DNA from: Lamellibrachia satsuma
Lineage: Eukaryota > Annelida > Polychaeta > Sabellida > Siboglinidae
NCBI GenBank assembly: GCA_033239005.1
Contig: BSQZ01000018.1
Location: forward strand, 3,273,036-3,337,035
DNA length: 64,000 nt
Direction of reading: 5' to 3'
In this document: piece by piece, positions 1 to 11,300 of the stretch
How positions within the stretch are numbered: the first letter of the stretch is position 1
Layout: every line of letters begins with the position of its first letter
Translations under genes and position numbers: made by a program
Notes under the pieces: generated by a model
What the model was told of the DNA's origin: nothing
Database searches by the model: none
Seen by the model: the letters and a program-made list of their open reading frames with translations, nothing else

Positions 1-1243
1 TGAAACTACCCCTCTGCTTCTTCTTCCGGGTACGAGTCAATCCTCTCTTCAAGGCTTATATACTCAGTACCCTCATTAGTATATAGACATTTATGAGGAT
101 ATATGATTGAAGTTTTTAAAATTATGCACAATTTATATGATAGTGCCAGGATGAAGCATCTTTCAGGACAGGGAATAGAGGTCATACGGTAAAATTTTTT
201 GCCCAAAGATCAAATATAAATTTAAGATAAAATGCTTTCCCTCTCAAAGTGAATGAGCCGTAGAATTCCCTCCGTGAAACAGTCATACATACAAAATCCA
301 TTTAGACTAGTAAGTTTAAGTGCTACAGTCTTTTGACATTTTAATGCGATACACAATATGCAAGGTTAAACTTGTGTGTTAATTTAAACCCTTATGTTAA
401 ACTACTTAAGTACTAAACTTGTTCAGTTTGGGTAGCCAACACCTTAACTTTCCTGGTTTCAGTTCACTGCTCCATCCGACATAATGATAATGACGTGTTG
501 CAGCCACTGGCAATGCGTTGTCGTTGAACCGTAGGCGTAGGCCGTTATTTCACAAGTTCTATGTAGTTGTGGAGAAATAAATCAAACATACTGAAATTCA
601 TCCTAACAAAAAGCCTATTGTGTCCACCTGATTAATTGCGTGTAAGTTCAGTAAGTGAAACTATTGACAGTGACAGCATGTATCGAACTGAAGACTCAAA
701 GGTGTTGCAGAACCGAGTGACTGGACAAAATACACGTTCAATTTTGTCGAGTAATATTGGTATCAAATACATTTGCGTGTTGGCCTTACCAAGTCATCTG
801 AAGATACATCAATCTTGAACGTCTGCTGCTGCAGCGTCTTCAGTGTTATCTGCATGGTGCTGCCTTTTCTATAAATTTACGATAATTCAACAAAATAGAA
901 ATAAGCACACTACCATGACCCACAAACAACAGGCACCTCCGCCATTTGTAGTGACGTCAGAATTTGCTTCAACTGTTTTGTTTGAAATAGTACAGTTACA
1001 GCGTGTTATTATAAATCAAATGAATGCAAGGAATATAATACCACATATCAATTAGGAAGACTAATTCATGTTACATATAAACATATATTTGTTTTCAAAT
1101 GGACATCCATAAAAATCGGCTTAAGGGACCATGAATTATTACATACAATTTGCGTTTGCGTTCTTTTTATTTTCCGCGACTACCAAACAGGCACTAAATC
1201 GATTTTGAGTGAGTATATTTCTTGTAATAATTCTATATTAATT
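1..1243. other. No gene recognised
   Basis: AT-rich sequence with only short chance open frames on both strands. I see no homologous exon, RNA gene or clear repeat here. Confidence 0.5.
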
Positions 1244-1770
1244 TATATTTAATGATTGGATTTAATGCATGCACAGCATTTGGGTGTAGACCTTTTATAA
1301 GAGCAATTAAAATTATTCCAGAACTGATCGTGAGAGACCTTAGTTATGAAGAACGCCTGAAAGAATGTAGTTTAACAACTCTAGAGACAACAATAAGGTT
1401 AAAAGGAGATCAGATTGAAGTTTTTAAGATATTGAATGAATATGAAAATATTTATAGAAATAAGTTTTTCTCACTCAAGAAAGATATTCGAACTAGAGGA
1501 GATGAGGACAAATTAGTAAAGGAGCAGCTATTGTAGATTGAATAACTGGAAGTGTTCGTTCTCACAGAGGACAATAAATGAATGAAACAAATTGTCTATG
1601 GATTGTATAACTGCTAGCAGCGTGAATATGTTTAAAAACAAGGTTGACACATATCTCAGGAGGGCAGGTTACACGTAGATGAACATTGTTGGACGTTCGA
1701 TAAGCCAATGGCTCCCTTAATTGTCCACTTGCCATCTTGGCCTTTGGCTTGGATGGCAAATCTCGTTAAA
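1244..1770 (+). mobile_element. CR1/L2-like non-LTR retrotransposon, 3' end
   Basis: The frame at 1252-1536 reads as the C-terminal end of a CR1/L2-type reverse transcriptase, with the signature [10 protein letters not shown] followed by GDQIEVFKILN and a FFSLKKD stretch. In other members this precedes the terminal block around INEWNKL, which continues after a frameshift and stop at about 1570-1680. A 3' UTR-like tail follows (about 1690-1770, TTGTCCACTTGCCAT). It is a 5'-truncated dead copy. The same tail recurs at 1848-2085, 38070-39420, 18385-18500 and 56255-56330, so this is a multi-copy family. The exact clade needs a tree. Confidence 0.75.
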
Positions 1771-1847
1771 TCTTGTTAAATCGATATGTTTGCTGTTTAA
1801 CTCATGTCGGCACGTGCACGTCGTATAGCAGCATTTAATGCGTTCTC

Positions 1848-2085
1848 TCGTTCTCACAGAGGACAATAAATGAATGGAACAAATTGTCTATAGATTGTGT
1901 AACTGATAGCAGCGTGAATATGTTGAAAAACAAGGTTGACACATATCTCAGGAGGGCGGGTTATAACTAGATGAACATTGTTGGACTCTCGATGAGCCAA
2001 TGGCTTCCTTGTCCACTTGCCATCTGGGCCTTTGGCTTGGATGGCAAATCTTGTTAAATCTCTCCATCTTCTTCTTCCAATATTC
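1848..2085 (+). mobile_element. CR1/L2-like element, second 3' terminus
   Basis: This repeats the last about 230 bp of the preceding element almost exactly, from the end of the RT frame (GAGGACAATAAATGAATG) to the 3' tail. Spacing between the two copies is about 300 bp. It is either an independent 5'-truncated insertion or a tandem duplication of the 3' end. Confidence 0.7.
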
Positions 2086-2159
2086 TGCCTAGCCTCAAAG
2101 TGCTGGGGATGTGCCAAGTGATCCTGCTTTGGGAAGGAGATCGCCTTATTTTTTTTCAA

Positions 2160-2695
2160 TTTGTAACATAACCTGCTTCTCAGTTCTTTTTTAAATAATC
2201 TCCTTTTCGAAACAATTCAATAAAAAGCGACTACCTATAGGCGCCTACACAAACTGGCACACTTGATACCTTTCTTCTTTTTCAAACATTCAATAAGTTG
2301 CATCAAAGTCTCGGGAGATCCAATTCATGTTTTCCGATTTGCACTCCGAGCTCCGTTTGCGCTTGCACGGCAAACCAGCGGACGTTCGCGGGTCTTACGG
2401 ATTTATGTTACCAGTCTTACTGGTGTGCGTCACTCAAGTTTGTCACGTGTGATCACTCTACCCAGAATAGTCTTTGACAGTGAACAAATGTATTAGAAAA
2501 ACAGAATGCATTGACGAGTTGCTAGAGCACAATCATGTAACGACGGTTGTCGTGAGGTAGACCCTTATACAAAAGGTTGCGTACACATTAATTAATTAAT
2601 AATGTCGTTGCACACGATATTTCTCTTACCGTTGCCTAGTTAATGAAAAACGCACTCTACACTACAGTGTGGTCTGCTGATGAATTCACGTTCCA
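2160..2695. other. No gene recognised
   Basis: Non-repetitive sequence with short open frames only. No recognisable homology. Confidence 0.4.
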
Positions 2696-2697
2696 TT

Positions 2698-2742
2698 ATG
2701 TGTGTGTGCGTGCGTGTGTGTTGTGGTGTGTTGAGTCGTGTG

Positions 2743-2774
<32 letters not shown>

Positions 2775-2880
2775 TTTGTGTTGTGTGGTGAGGTGATGTG
2801 TGGTATGGTGTGGTGTGGTGTGGTGTGGTGTGTGTTGAGTTGTGTTGTGTTGTGGTATGGTGTGGTGTGTTTGCACACAG
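2698..2880. repeat. GT-rich microsatellite cluster
   Basis: Successive blocks of TGTG, TGCG and GTGGT repeats. The open frames over it (ACVRAC-type or HTHT-type peptides) are repeat translations and not genes. Confidence 0.9.
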
Positions 2881-3449
2881 GTGTATGTGACGCGTCTATC
2901 GCTGTGGCTTAGTGGGCATTTTGTAGCGCTTGCTTCATACTCTCGCTTCCAGCTGCAGCCACCAGGTAGCTCCTGGGAGCGAAAGGGAGCCGACTGCGTA
3001 CGTCTCCCCTGCTGGTACATTGCCTAGCTATCCATTGACAAGGCTCTAACATGACCTCCCTGTTGTATATTGCCGATACTGGACATCTTGCGGCTTCGGG
3101 CTAATGTGCTGGAGATCAGGAACATATTGGAACCCATGAGGTGCAGTATGCAGAGCCCACTGGCGTGTGGACACGTCCTGGCACTCACTATTGTAAGTCC
3201 TGTCTATGAACAAATGGAAGTCGGTTTGGTGGCAACCATGCCACCATTCTCGCAGCACCTGCAGTCTCACTGGTGCTAAATGTGCTGCTTTGCATTCCTT
3301 TGGACAACACCAATGAGGCCGCGAGAGGGATCCTGACGACTGGGCAACCCAAGATCTACTCATATTTCGCCGAGCTTGCGTCCTGGAGAGGACACTCAGC
3401 AGCGGCACAACGCGGGAGGCAGCAGTTACGAGTTGTAAGCCCAACTCAA

Positions 3450-4975
3450 CTGGCGTATGGAACGGGCGCTACGGGATGCCTACGACGGTGGGAGGGATCA
3501 TCGTGTCCCAGTGGTCAGCTATCGCCCGCCTCACGCTAGACAGCCCCCGGCCAATAAGGTGCTGACCCGCCACGATCCGCCTGCTTCAATGAATGTTTGG
3601 AGCTTAAACAAGTGGATCGGCAACATCACACCAGGCAAATCAAAGAGAATAAAGAAGGTGCCAGCAATTCGACTAGCAAGCTGGAATGCCAGGTCCATAT
3701 GTCCTGGCTTATCAAACGATCTGCAATAGATCGACGATTCGAACTCAAACGACTCAACATTGATACCGCCGCCATGCAGTGGTTCCAGTAGTGCTATGCA
3801 GTGGTTCCAGTAGTGCCATGCAGGGGTTCCAGTAGTGCCATGCAGGTGCAGGAATGCACACTCTTCTGGCAGGGGAAGGATCATGGGAAGGAACCACGCC
3901 AGCACGGAGTGGACTTTGCAGTGAGAAACTCCTTACTTGATACGATCGGACCACCGACAGGTGACTCAGAACGTATCATTGCCATTCGCCTCTCTACATC
4001 ATCAGGTCCTGTCAACATCTTGAGCATTTATGCTCCCAATCCTGCTTCACCCCAGAAATGAAGGATCAGTTCAATAAGGAAATAGACAATGCCATCATAA
4101 GTATCCCCACTTCTGAACATCTACGCACGCTGGGAGACTTCTAAGCCAGAGTGGGATTATGGAGCGTGGGCAACTTGCCTTGGACACTAACGGATTGAGA
4201 AACGAACGAAAATGGCTAAAACTGTTAGAACTCTGTTCTTATCATAGTCTCTGGATCACCAACTCGTTCTTCCTTACGAAGCCACGCACAAAGTGCCCTT
4301 GAGGCATCCAATATCGGACCACTGGCACCAGCTTGACCTAATCGTGACCAGGCGAGCTACTTTGAACAACGAGGTCATCACCGGCAGTTTTCACAGTGTA
4401 GACTGCGACACTGACCACTCCCTGGTGTGCAGTAAAGTCAGGCTACGACCAAAGAAATTACATCATTCAAAGCAAAAAGGGCGTCCCCGCATTAACACTG
4501 CCATCACTTCAAACCCCGAGTTATCAAGGCAGTTTGTCGACTCCATTGAACAGAGTGTCTAGCACTCTGCTGATCAGAGTGCTATTGAAATATGGAACTA
4601 CACCAGAGACTCGATCTACAACACTGCTATGTCCACATTTGGCAAACAGGAGAAACAGAACGCAGATTGGTTTGAAGCCACCTTGAAAAAAAATGGAACC
4701 TGTTATTCAAGCTAAGCGCACAGCCCAGATCAACTACAAGACACATCCTATTGAGAACACCTTGTCTGCGCTTTGATCAGCAAGGAGTGTGGCGAACTGC
4801 GAACTGCCACACGCTGCCAACGATTACTGGCTAACACTTTGTCAGAGCATTCAGCACTCATCTTACACCGGAAACGCACGAGGCATATATGATGGAATAA
4901 AGCAAGCAGTTGGGCCAGGTGCAGAGAAAACAGCGCCTTTTAAATATTTGACAAGCGAGAGTCTCTATTCGTAGA
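3450..4975 (+). mobile_element. Degenerate non-LTR retrotransposon: APE-type endonuclease and RT N-terminal region
   Basis: Three plus-strand frames together read as an APE-like endonuclease of a non-LTR element. An N-terminal ASWNARSICPG block lies at about 3680. The middle part at 3900-4050 carries HGVDFAVRNSLL and ILSIYAPNP. LGDF follows at about 4132. The C-terminal part at 4293-4560 carries HWHQLDLIVTRR and the catalytic-type CDTDHSLV. A linker toward the RT follows to about 4975 (ANDYWLTLCQ at about 4810). Stops and frameshifts at about 3730, 4060, 4142 and 4561 break it. No RT palm motif follows, so it is 3'-truncated. The element clade is not assigned. Confidence 0.8.
3769..3850 (+). 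repeat. 21-bp tandem repeat inside the endonuclease remnant
   Basis: Four units of about 21 bp (core GCCATGCAGTGGTTCCAGTA with variants) sit where the endonuclease frame would be expected to continue after its LNIDTAA block. The expansion replaces conserved coding sequence, so it arose after or with inactivation. Confidence 0.85.
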
Positions 4976-5097
4976 AAGGGCAATAGTTGAGTGAATGTAA
5001 ACAAAATAATAGTGTTACGACTCCTTCGTTTCGTAGATGAATCCCTGAAAGTTTGGCGCCCGATATGCATAACGTTTAAGAGGACCATTCTAACATA

Positions 5098-5152
5098 CAT
5101 ACACACACACGCACGTACGCACGCGCATGCACACACACACGCACACGCGCTG
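5098..5152. repeat. CA/CG-rich microsatellite
   Basis: Alternating ACAC and GCAC/CGCA dinucleotide blocks. Confidence 0.9.
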
Positions 5153-5454
5153 GCTGGATTACGGTAAGCTATGTAGAAATCCAGTAGAAATTTACGATGA
5201 CCTGGACAATTATGTTAAAAAGCCACTTTTTTAAACATGTGTGTGCTCAGAGTTCCCACAAAAAAATGCAATAATTTTAACTGCTTTATTTATTGGTCAA
5301 TACATTTGCTATGATACGTGTAATGGTGCACTGTATTAAATATGAATCATGGAGCTTAATTAGTGCAACATTCATTATGACTCGATCAACACTATCCCAC
5401 CTTGTAAGGTCGTGAGTGCTTATTTTTAAAACAAATACATATTAAGATAACATG

Positions 5455-5870
5455 GTAGCACATTACATTGGGTTGTTTGTTATTGTGACACCAATGGGCA
5501 TTATTCCTGGTCATGTTGAGCCAGTTGGCATCTATCTATCTGTAGGTGCAGTTATTAATTCCATAACACTGTGCCCATTTAATCATATTACTTTGGGTTT
5601 TTTGTTACTGTGACACTCGTTGACAATTTTTAGTCATTTGGCATCGCTTTGGGTGCAAGTATTGATATCTTGACAAAACCTTCCCCAGCCTGTAATGTCG
5701 CGAGTACCGTTTTCTCGAAGGTGGGCCGAGGAATCAACACCTGCACCCACAGGAAGGTGACAAATAGCACAATGTGACCAGGATTGATGCTCCCACAGAC
5801 AGATGCAGAATGGCTTAACACTTCCAGGAATAATGTCAATGTGTGTCACAGTAGCAAAACAACTAAATTT
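5455..5870. repeat. Diverged dispersed repeat fragments in both orientations
   Basis: Two plus-orientation segments (about 5465-5560 and 5590-5675) and one minus-orientation segment (about 5690-5860) share a degenerate consensus built on TTACTGTGACAC, TTCCTGG and a GTGGGTGCAG block. They look like copies of one unclassified repeat. Open frames here do not resemble a known protein. Confidence 0.45.
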
Positions 5871-6154
5871 GGTTAAAGTAAAGGTTACAATTTTATGTTA
5901 ATGTGGTTTTTTTTTAAATAGGCACTTGCAGAGTTTACATGTGAGAGACACAGATCGAAGTGATACAATTCTACTGATTATTGAACTAACACCGTGCTGG
6001 TTACCACCAACATTCAGACTATCAAACAAACAACCTGTCAAACCTTTGTCAGCAAACTAAATAAAATTATTTCTATTGGATCATAGTGACAGACGTACAC
6101 ACATAAAATAACATCACACTTTTAAACTCTTTCTTTTTCAAATCATATATGGCA

Positions 6155-6200
6155 GTATGCGTGCGTGCGTGCATGCGTGCATGCGTGCATGCGTGCGTTG
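6155..6200. repeat. GTGC/ATGC microsatellite
   Basis: Tandem GCGTGCAT-type units. Confidence 0.9.
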
Positions 6201-7003
6201 GCCCACAAATCGTCATCTTTAAGCCCTCGATCTCAAGAACGTTCTGTTGCACTGCCGTCAGTTGGCGTCTTGCGCAGAGCTAGTAGGCATGGTTGGCAAA
6301 TAGTTCCCTGCAGTACGTCACGCGAAGACGTGAATGACGAAATCATTGCGTCATGCCATTGTACCGTACGAATGTTTTACTAATAAAGTCCGACAGCAAC
6401 CAATCTATCTATCATCATATGAATCATCTCGTCGACGCGATACTTTTTTTGTAATCGGTAGTCTAAAACCCAAATAGACAAATCTAACCATCATATAACC
6501 CTCAAACAGAACGGCCGTTGCTTTCACACAACCGTCTTCTTCGATTGCGCATTGATAATGAGCACCACTGGAAACGAGGGTAGGAAAATTTATGCATCAG
6601 CAATCTCATTGGTCGGTTAATGATAAGCGAATTCATTTTTAAATAAACTTTTCAATGATTTTGATATAAAATGTATGGCCATTTATAAAAGCGTTATTAT
6701 AATTATAGAATTAAATAAGGACACTTTTAATCAATATGTGTGTATCCCAAATGGGAACGGTATAAAAACTAGGCATACAATAGTAACAACAATGGTACCA
6801 AAATAATCAATTGTGAAATCGTGAACAGCGCCAACATAAAAACCAAGGTGGCAATCCTTAATTAACTACGTAATAATGAGCTTACACTTTCTTTAATTTT
6901 TGTCCTAAAAATAATTAAAACAGTGTTGTGTCTATACCTAGTTTAATAAGTTTGTAAAATGCAAACTAAAAATGCGATAAATCGTCTATCACAGTAAAGG
7001 CCA

Positions 7004-7310
7004 GTTTACACGAGCGATGTGTGCCCCAGTTCGTCGGGCATCACCATGTTGCATGATACTGCGCAGCTAAATTATGTTTAGACGAGAGATGTGTCAACAC
7101 TATGGCCTAGATATTGACTCGCGCCATTTCTGACTAAAAACTACGATGAAAGGTCACAATAAATGGCGCGCTGTTTGGCCAAATTGGGACCAGTCAAACT
7201 GGTCTCGCTAATATGTTTCACGAAGGCGTTTACGCGACCGATTCTGGCACTGCCATATCAAGCGACATCGTGTCGGCCGACGAATTTGACAAGTAATCGA
7301 TCGTGTAAAC
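7004..7310. mobile_element. Short inverted-repeat element (MITE-like)
   Basis: The ends are imperfect inverted repeats. Both begin GTTTACACGA(G/T)CGAT and both then carry TTCGTCGG after exactly 11 intervening bases, giving about 34 bp of terminal symmetry. The body (307 bp) has no coding capacity. I could not identify a convincing target-site duplication, so the superfamily is left open. Confidence 0.55.
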
Positions 7311-8039
7311 ATCGTTTATATTATCGCACCGTATGCACAATAATATAGTCCGGGTAAAAGGAATCAAAGATATTCGATCACACGTCTTCACCTCGTCATA
7401 CTTGTTCCTTCAAACACCATCTTGGGTCATGTGGTACATCATCGTTTGTTGCCAAGTATTAATTTATCTGCCCACTGCTAATCGCGCAAAACGGTCCTGG
7501 GGACTAAACGAAATTATCCAGGCATTGAACGACAGATTCTATTCCCTCTAGTGCCGGTCAACGCTGTACGTTACAGTGTTATGTATACGACGTACTATAA
7601 GCAATAATTAATCTGAAACGTAGTTCAATATCCTTAAAGTGAAGTACGTTGCAATAGCAATGCATCCAAGGTGACGTTTCTTTTAACCCATACTTTGAAC
7701 CGTGAAACCTCCAACCTAGTATGTGGAGCAATTCTCAGCAGCACGGGCTTACACACAATGTCGTAAATCGAACTAACTTCGTACTGTCATAACCATATTA
7801 ATTGCACATTTGTGTCCTTTAGAGTTAGAGTCACGAATACGGTGACAAACATCGGTGTACTTGCGAATGAATCGAGCAAACCAACATCGGGATCTGACAA
7901 CAAAGTGTGATAGTATAGCGAGTTTAGAGATCGAGATCACCAGCTCTATGATGATGTCATATGGCACACGCAAGAATAAGACATAGACAATTTGCCCCCT
8001 TTGATCAGCGCTACTTATTTGTCAGAAGAAATTGCATAG

Positions 8040-8360
8040 AAATGTTATAATAATGAGTAATCGTTGTCAGCAACGTTCCGTCGTACGTAGACTGGAGCCA
8101 GTCACGTGCAAGAAAGTTCATGGCGCCTTGTGTGCTGGGCGCGTCTAGTGAAGGATCCGAGAACGAGATGACCTCGTACCGTGGTGTGTACTGTCAGAGC
8201 TCTGGTACTGAGTAGCACAATGCTTTGAAAAACTAATGGGTCCCTTAGTAAACTTCTCGTTATATCCGCTAGAGTGCAGCAACGACGTTTCATCATCTCG
8301 TGCTCAACGAAAGATTCAGGCGGGAGTGTTCTAAACTTGAACAGCAGCACACGTCAGCAA
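8040..8360 (+). promoter_or_regulatory. Probable TRMT13 promoter and 5' UTR
   Basis: Sequence immediately upstream of the TRMT13 start. It contains an E-box CACGTG at 8103-8108 and is less AT-rich than its surroundings. An in-frame upstream ATG at 8274 has no stop before the chosen start at 8361, so a 29-residue longer N-terminus is possible. The assignment rests on position only. Confidence 0.3.
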
Positions 8361-11300
8361 ATGGATACGTTATCTGAAGTCAAACAGACACCGGTTCCAA
8401 ACAATAAACCCACTGGCAGTAATGATGTAACCCCGCTGCGTGGAGATAAACAATTGCCGGAGGCAGATGCCGATCAGGCCGCGCCAGTGCCAGTGGCAGT
8501 GCCCCCACTGCCGGAGGATGGCGCAACAACTTCAAGCAAACATCGACTAACAGATCAGTGTACATTTTATGTTAAACGTAAACGGCGTAATTGTAACGCA
8601 CCCACAGTTGGTGGTCGAGATTATTGCGTCGAACATTCGTACCTTCTTGGTGTAAGTTTGTGACAGTCTCATCTGTTTTAAAAACCTGCTTCACTGACTC
8701 GGTCTCGGTGGCTGTTACACTGCGTGACTGTCTGTGATTGTCTGTCACACTACGACTGGTTTCACTTCAGATATCCTGGCTATTACTAAGCCTGTGTTGT
8801 ATAATGTAATGTAGAAATTCCATAAAAACACTTCACAACACGTAGGGAAGGTAAAAGACTTTTTGTGGGTGGTGAAGTGGAGCGACAAGACATCGTTCCT
8901 AAACTTGTTCGTGTTGCTCTGGACATTCTTCACCGGGTGTTTGATCGAGTGTGTCCTCTTGTGCGAGAAGCTTCTTCACTCATGTATGGGTCAAGAGCGA
9001 TTGAGTAGTCTGGTGCTCCTGTCGATTGATCGAGATCTTACCATAATATCAGTGTCATTGACGTTGACTCCGTGATTGATGATTTCATGGCACTCGGTCC
9101 AAGTCCAAAAGATTAAGCTTTAAGAGATGATGAATGGACAAGGGACCAACATAGCAGTCCCGTTCTAGTTGGCCACCATTGTCGTTGCGGTCACTGTGGC
9201 AGTTGTGGGATGAGTTCATAGTGAATAGTGTAATAAATTAAAGTAATATGTTGAGATTTAATATTTTTGACCTCTATTTTTTACTCTTGTCCCCCAGCAG
9301 CATGTTGCTTCACTGGATTTACTCATGAAATTGTCAGTTTCATGTCTTTTATTAAGACATAATAAGACTTCAGATGTGTATGATCTGTCTTTTTTTTAGT
9401 TCGGACAAAATTTAATGTAATTTTTATAAAATTAAATAATGCACTGTGTTGTTTTATAGAATGTATGTTGTATGCGTTCACATTGCAAGTGAATTGTTTA
9501 GTATAATTGTTTCAGGATGCTACTTTGCGAAAGCGGATTGTTTGTCCACTTGACAGTAAACAGTGAGTACTATGGTCCTTAGGGGACAATGTTAAATCAC
9601 TTTAGAAGTTTTAAGTTTTTTTTGATAGTGTATATTGAGCCAAACTATTTCTCACTTTGCAGAAAGGGAAGAAAAAACTCGATATGTGACCCATCTTAAC
9701 AAAATGAGTCACATCTCCCAATTTAAACATATATAGAGTTATTAGTATCATTGCATCTCAGCTTTCAATCATTTATCAAGCAACCATATATCTCGATTCT
9801 ATTCGAAGCTACCTTTCGCTAAACATGGGGTAGAAATCTTTAAACTAAAAAATCAGCCGTCAACGTTTAGTATGTTTACAAAAGCTACCTTAGTTACCAT
9901 GCACATATCTGGCAGATATTTGGACCACTTGTAGATAAAGGCATCCTTATGACATTCTACTAATATAATAACAAGATGTTTGTCAGAAAAAAAATATGGA
10001 CAAATTAATTGCTTTGTAATTACCGCCATTGTTAAGGAATGTCAAAACTAGCAGCACTGTGCCACCCGTGTCATAATGTGACATATTTTAGTTGAGATAA
10101 TGGTTACTAGTGACCTTTTGTAAAACGCATTTGGGGCAGTAAGAAGTTACTTGATTTTTTTGCGATTTAAAAAATATTAAGCAATTTATTCAGCCTAAGG
10201 GGAGACACGGCAGGTGGACTTTTAAAAATAATTATTTTATTCAAAATGTTTTTCTATTTTATTTTTACAGCATTGTATTCATGATGTTCACTTTATTAAC
10301 AATTACATACTTCGCTTTTATTTGTGGGTAAAGCATCTTCCAAGAAATAATCCTGTTTTCTCAAAAATGCCTCATATCTCTGGAAGTAATAATGCTAGCA
10401 AAGTAAGGTTTTTAGTGTTATATGCAGCTTATTCTTCTTTACGCAACTGGTAGAAAACATCAAAGTAACCAAAAGCTATAACAGTATTTGTTGCCACAAA
10501 TATTTTTTTCCAGAAGTTACCCAAAAATTTATTAAATAAACTACTTGTTTGAAAATGTGTTCTACCAGTTGTGTAACAGATTGTATACTGAAAAACGTTT
10601 AAAATAATTATAATAATATTTGTTCAATCTGATACTCTTCATAGTAAAAAATGCACAATAGATTCTTAACAATGTCAATGGCAATGCCATATTTAATACA
10701 AGACAACGACAACAAGTACATGAACAGTGAAACATCAAAACATTTAGTCATCACTGGGACAACAGCCACGTCCTCTCTTTCGTGGCATCTGCAAGAGTGC
10801 AGATGACGGGGATGACTGACGGGCTCGACGACCTTGCACCTGCCTCCCTTCCCCACAAAACGACTATAATAGTGTCTTGCTCACTGTCCTGCTGGTTGGA
10901 CAGCCCAGCTACGCCAATGGTGACAGTCTCGCGCTCAGTCGGACATGTTTGGTGGGCTCGACAACCTCGCTCCCTGCCCCGCAAAATGACTATAGTGTCT
11001 CGCTCACTGTCCTGCTGGTCTTCCTCTAATAAGTACTCGTCTAACAAAGTGTTGATCTAGTTGCAATCACTTAGGGCAGGATATAAACAAACTCGCTACA
11101 TTGAACGCCATCTTTGTACTTGCTATGTGGGTCAGCTGTGTGACATGGCGGAAATGCGCAGTGTGCATGCATCCATGGACATTATTTAAATGACTTCGAT
11201 GCTGCGCCAATAAAATAATTTCCCTGGATCACGTGGTAGCAACAAGCCGGGTTTGTTTACACAGCTGGACAAACAGTGCCTGCCCCTCATGTCCTCCTAT

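Noticed and set aside
2640..3020. 126-codon minus-strand frame over the GT-rich tract
   Set aside because: Mostly microsatellite translation (HTHT and ARTH repeats); no domain.
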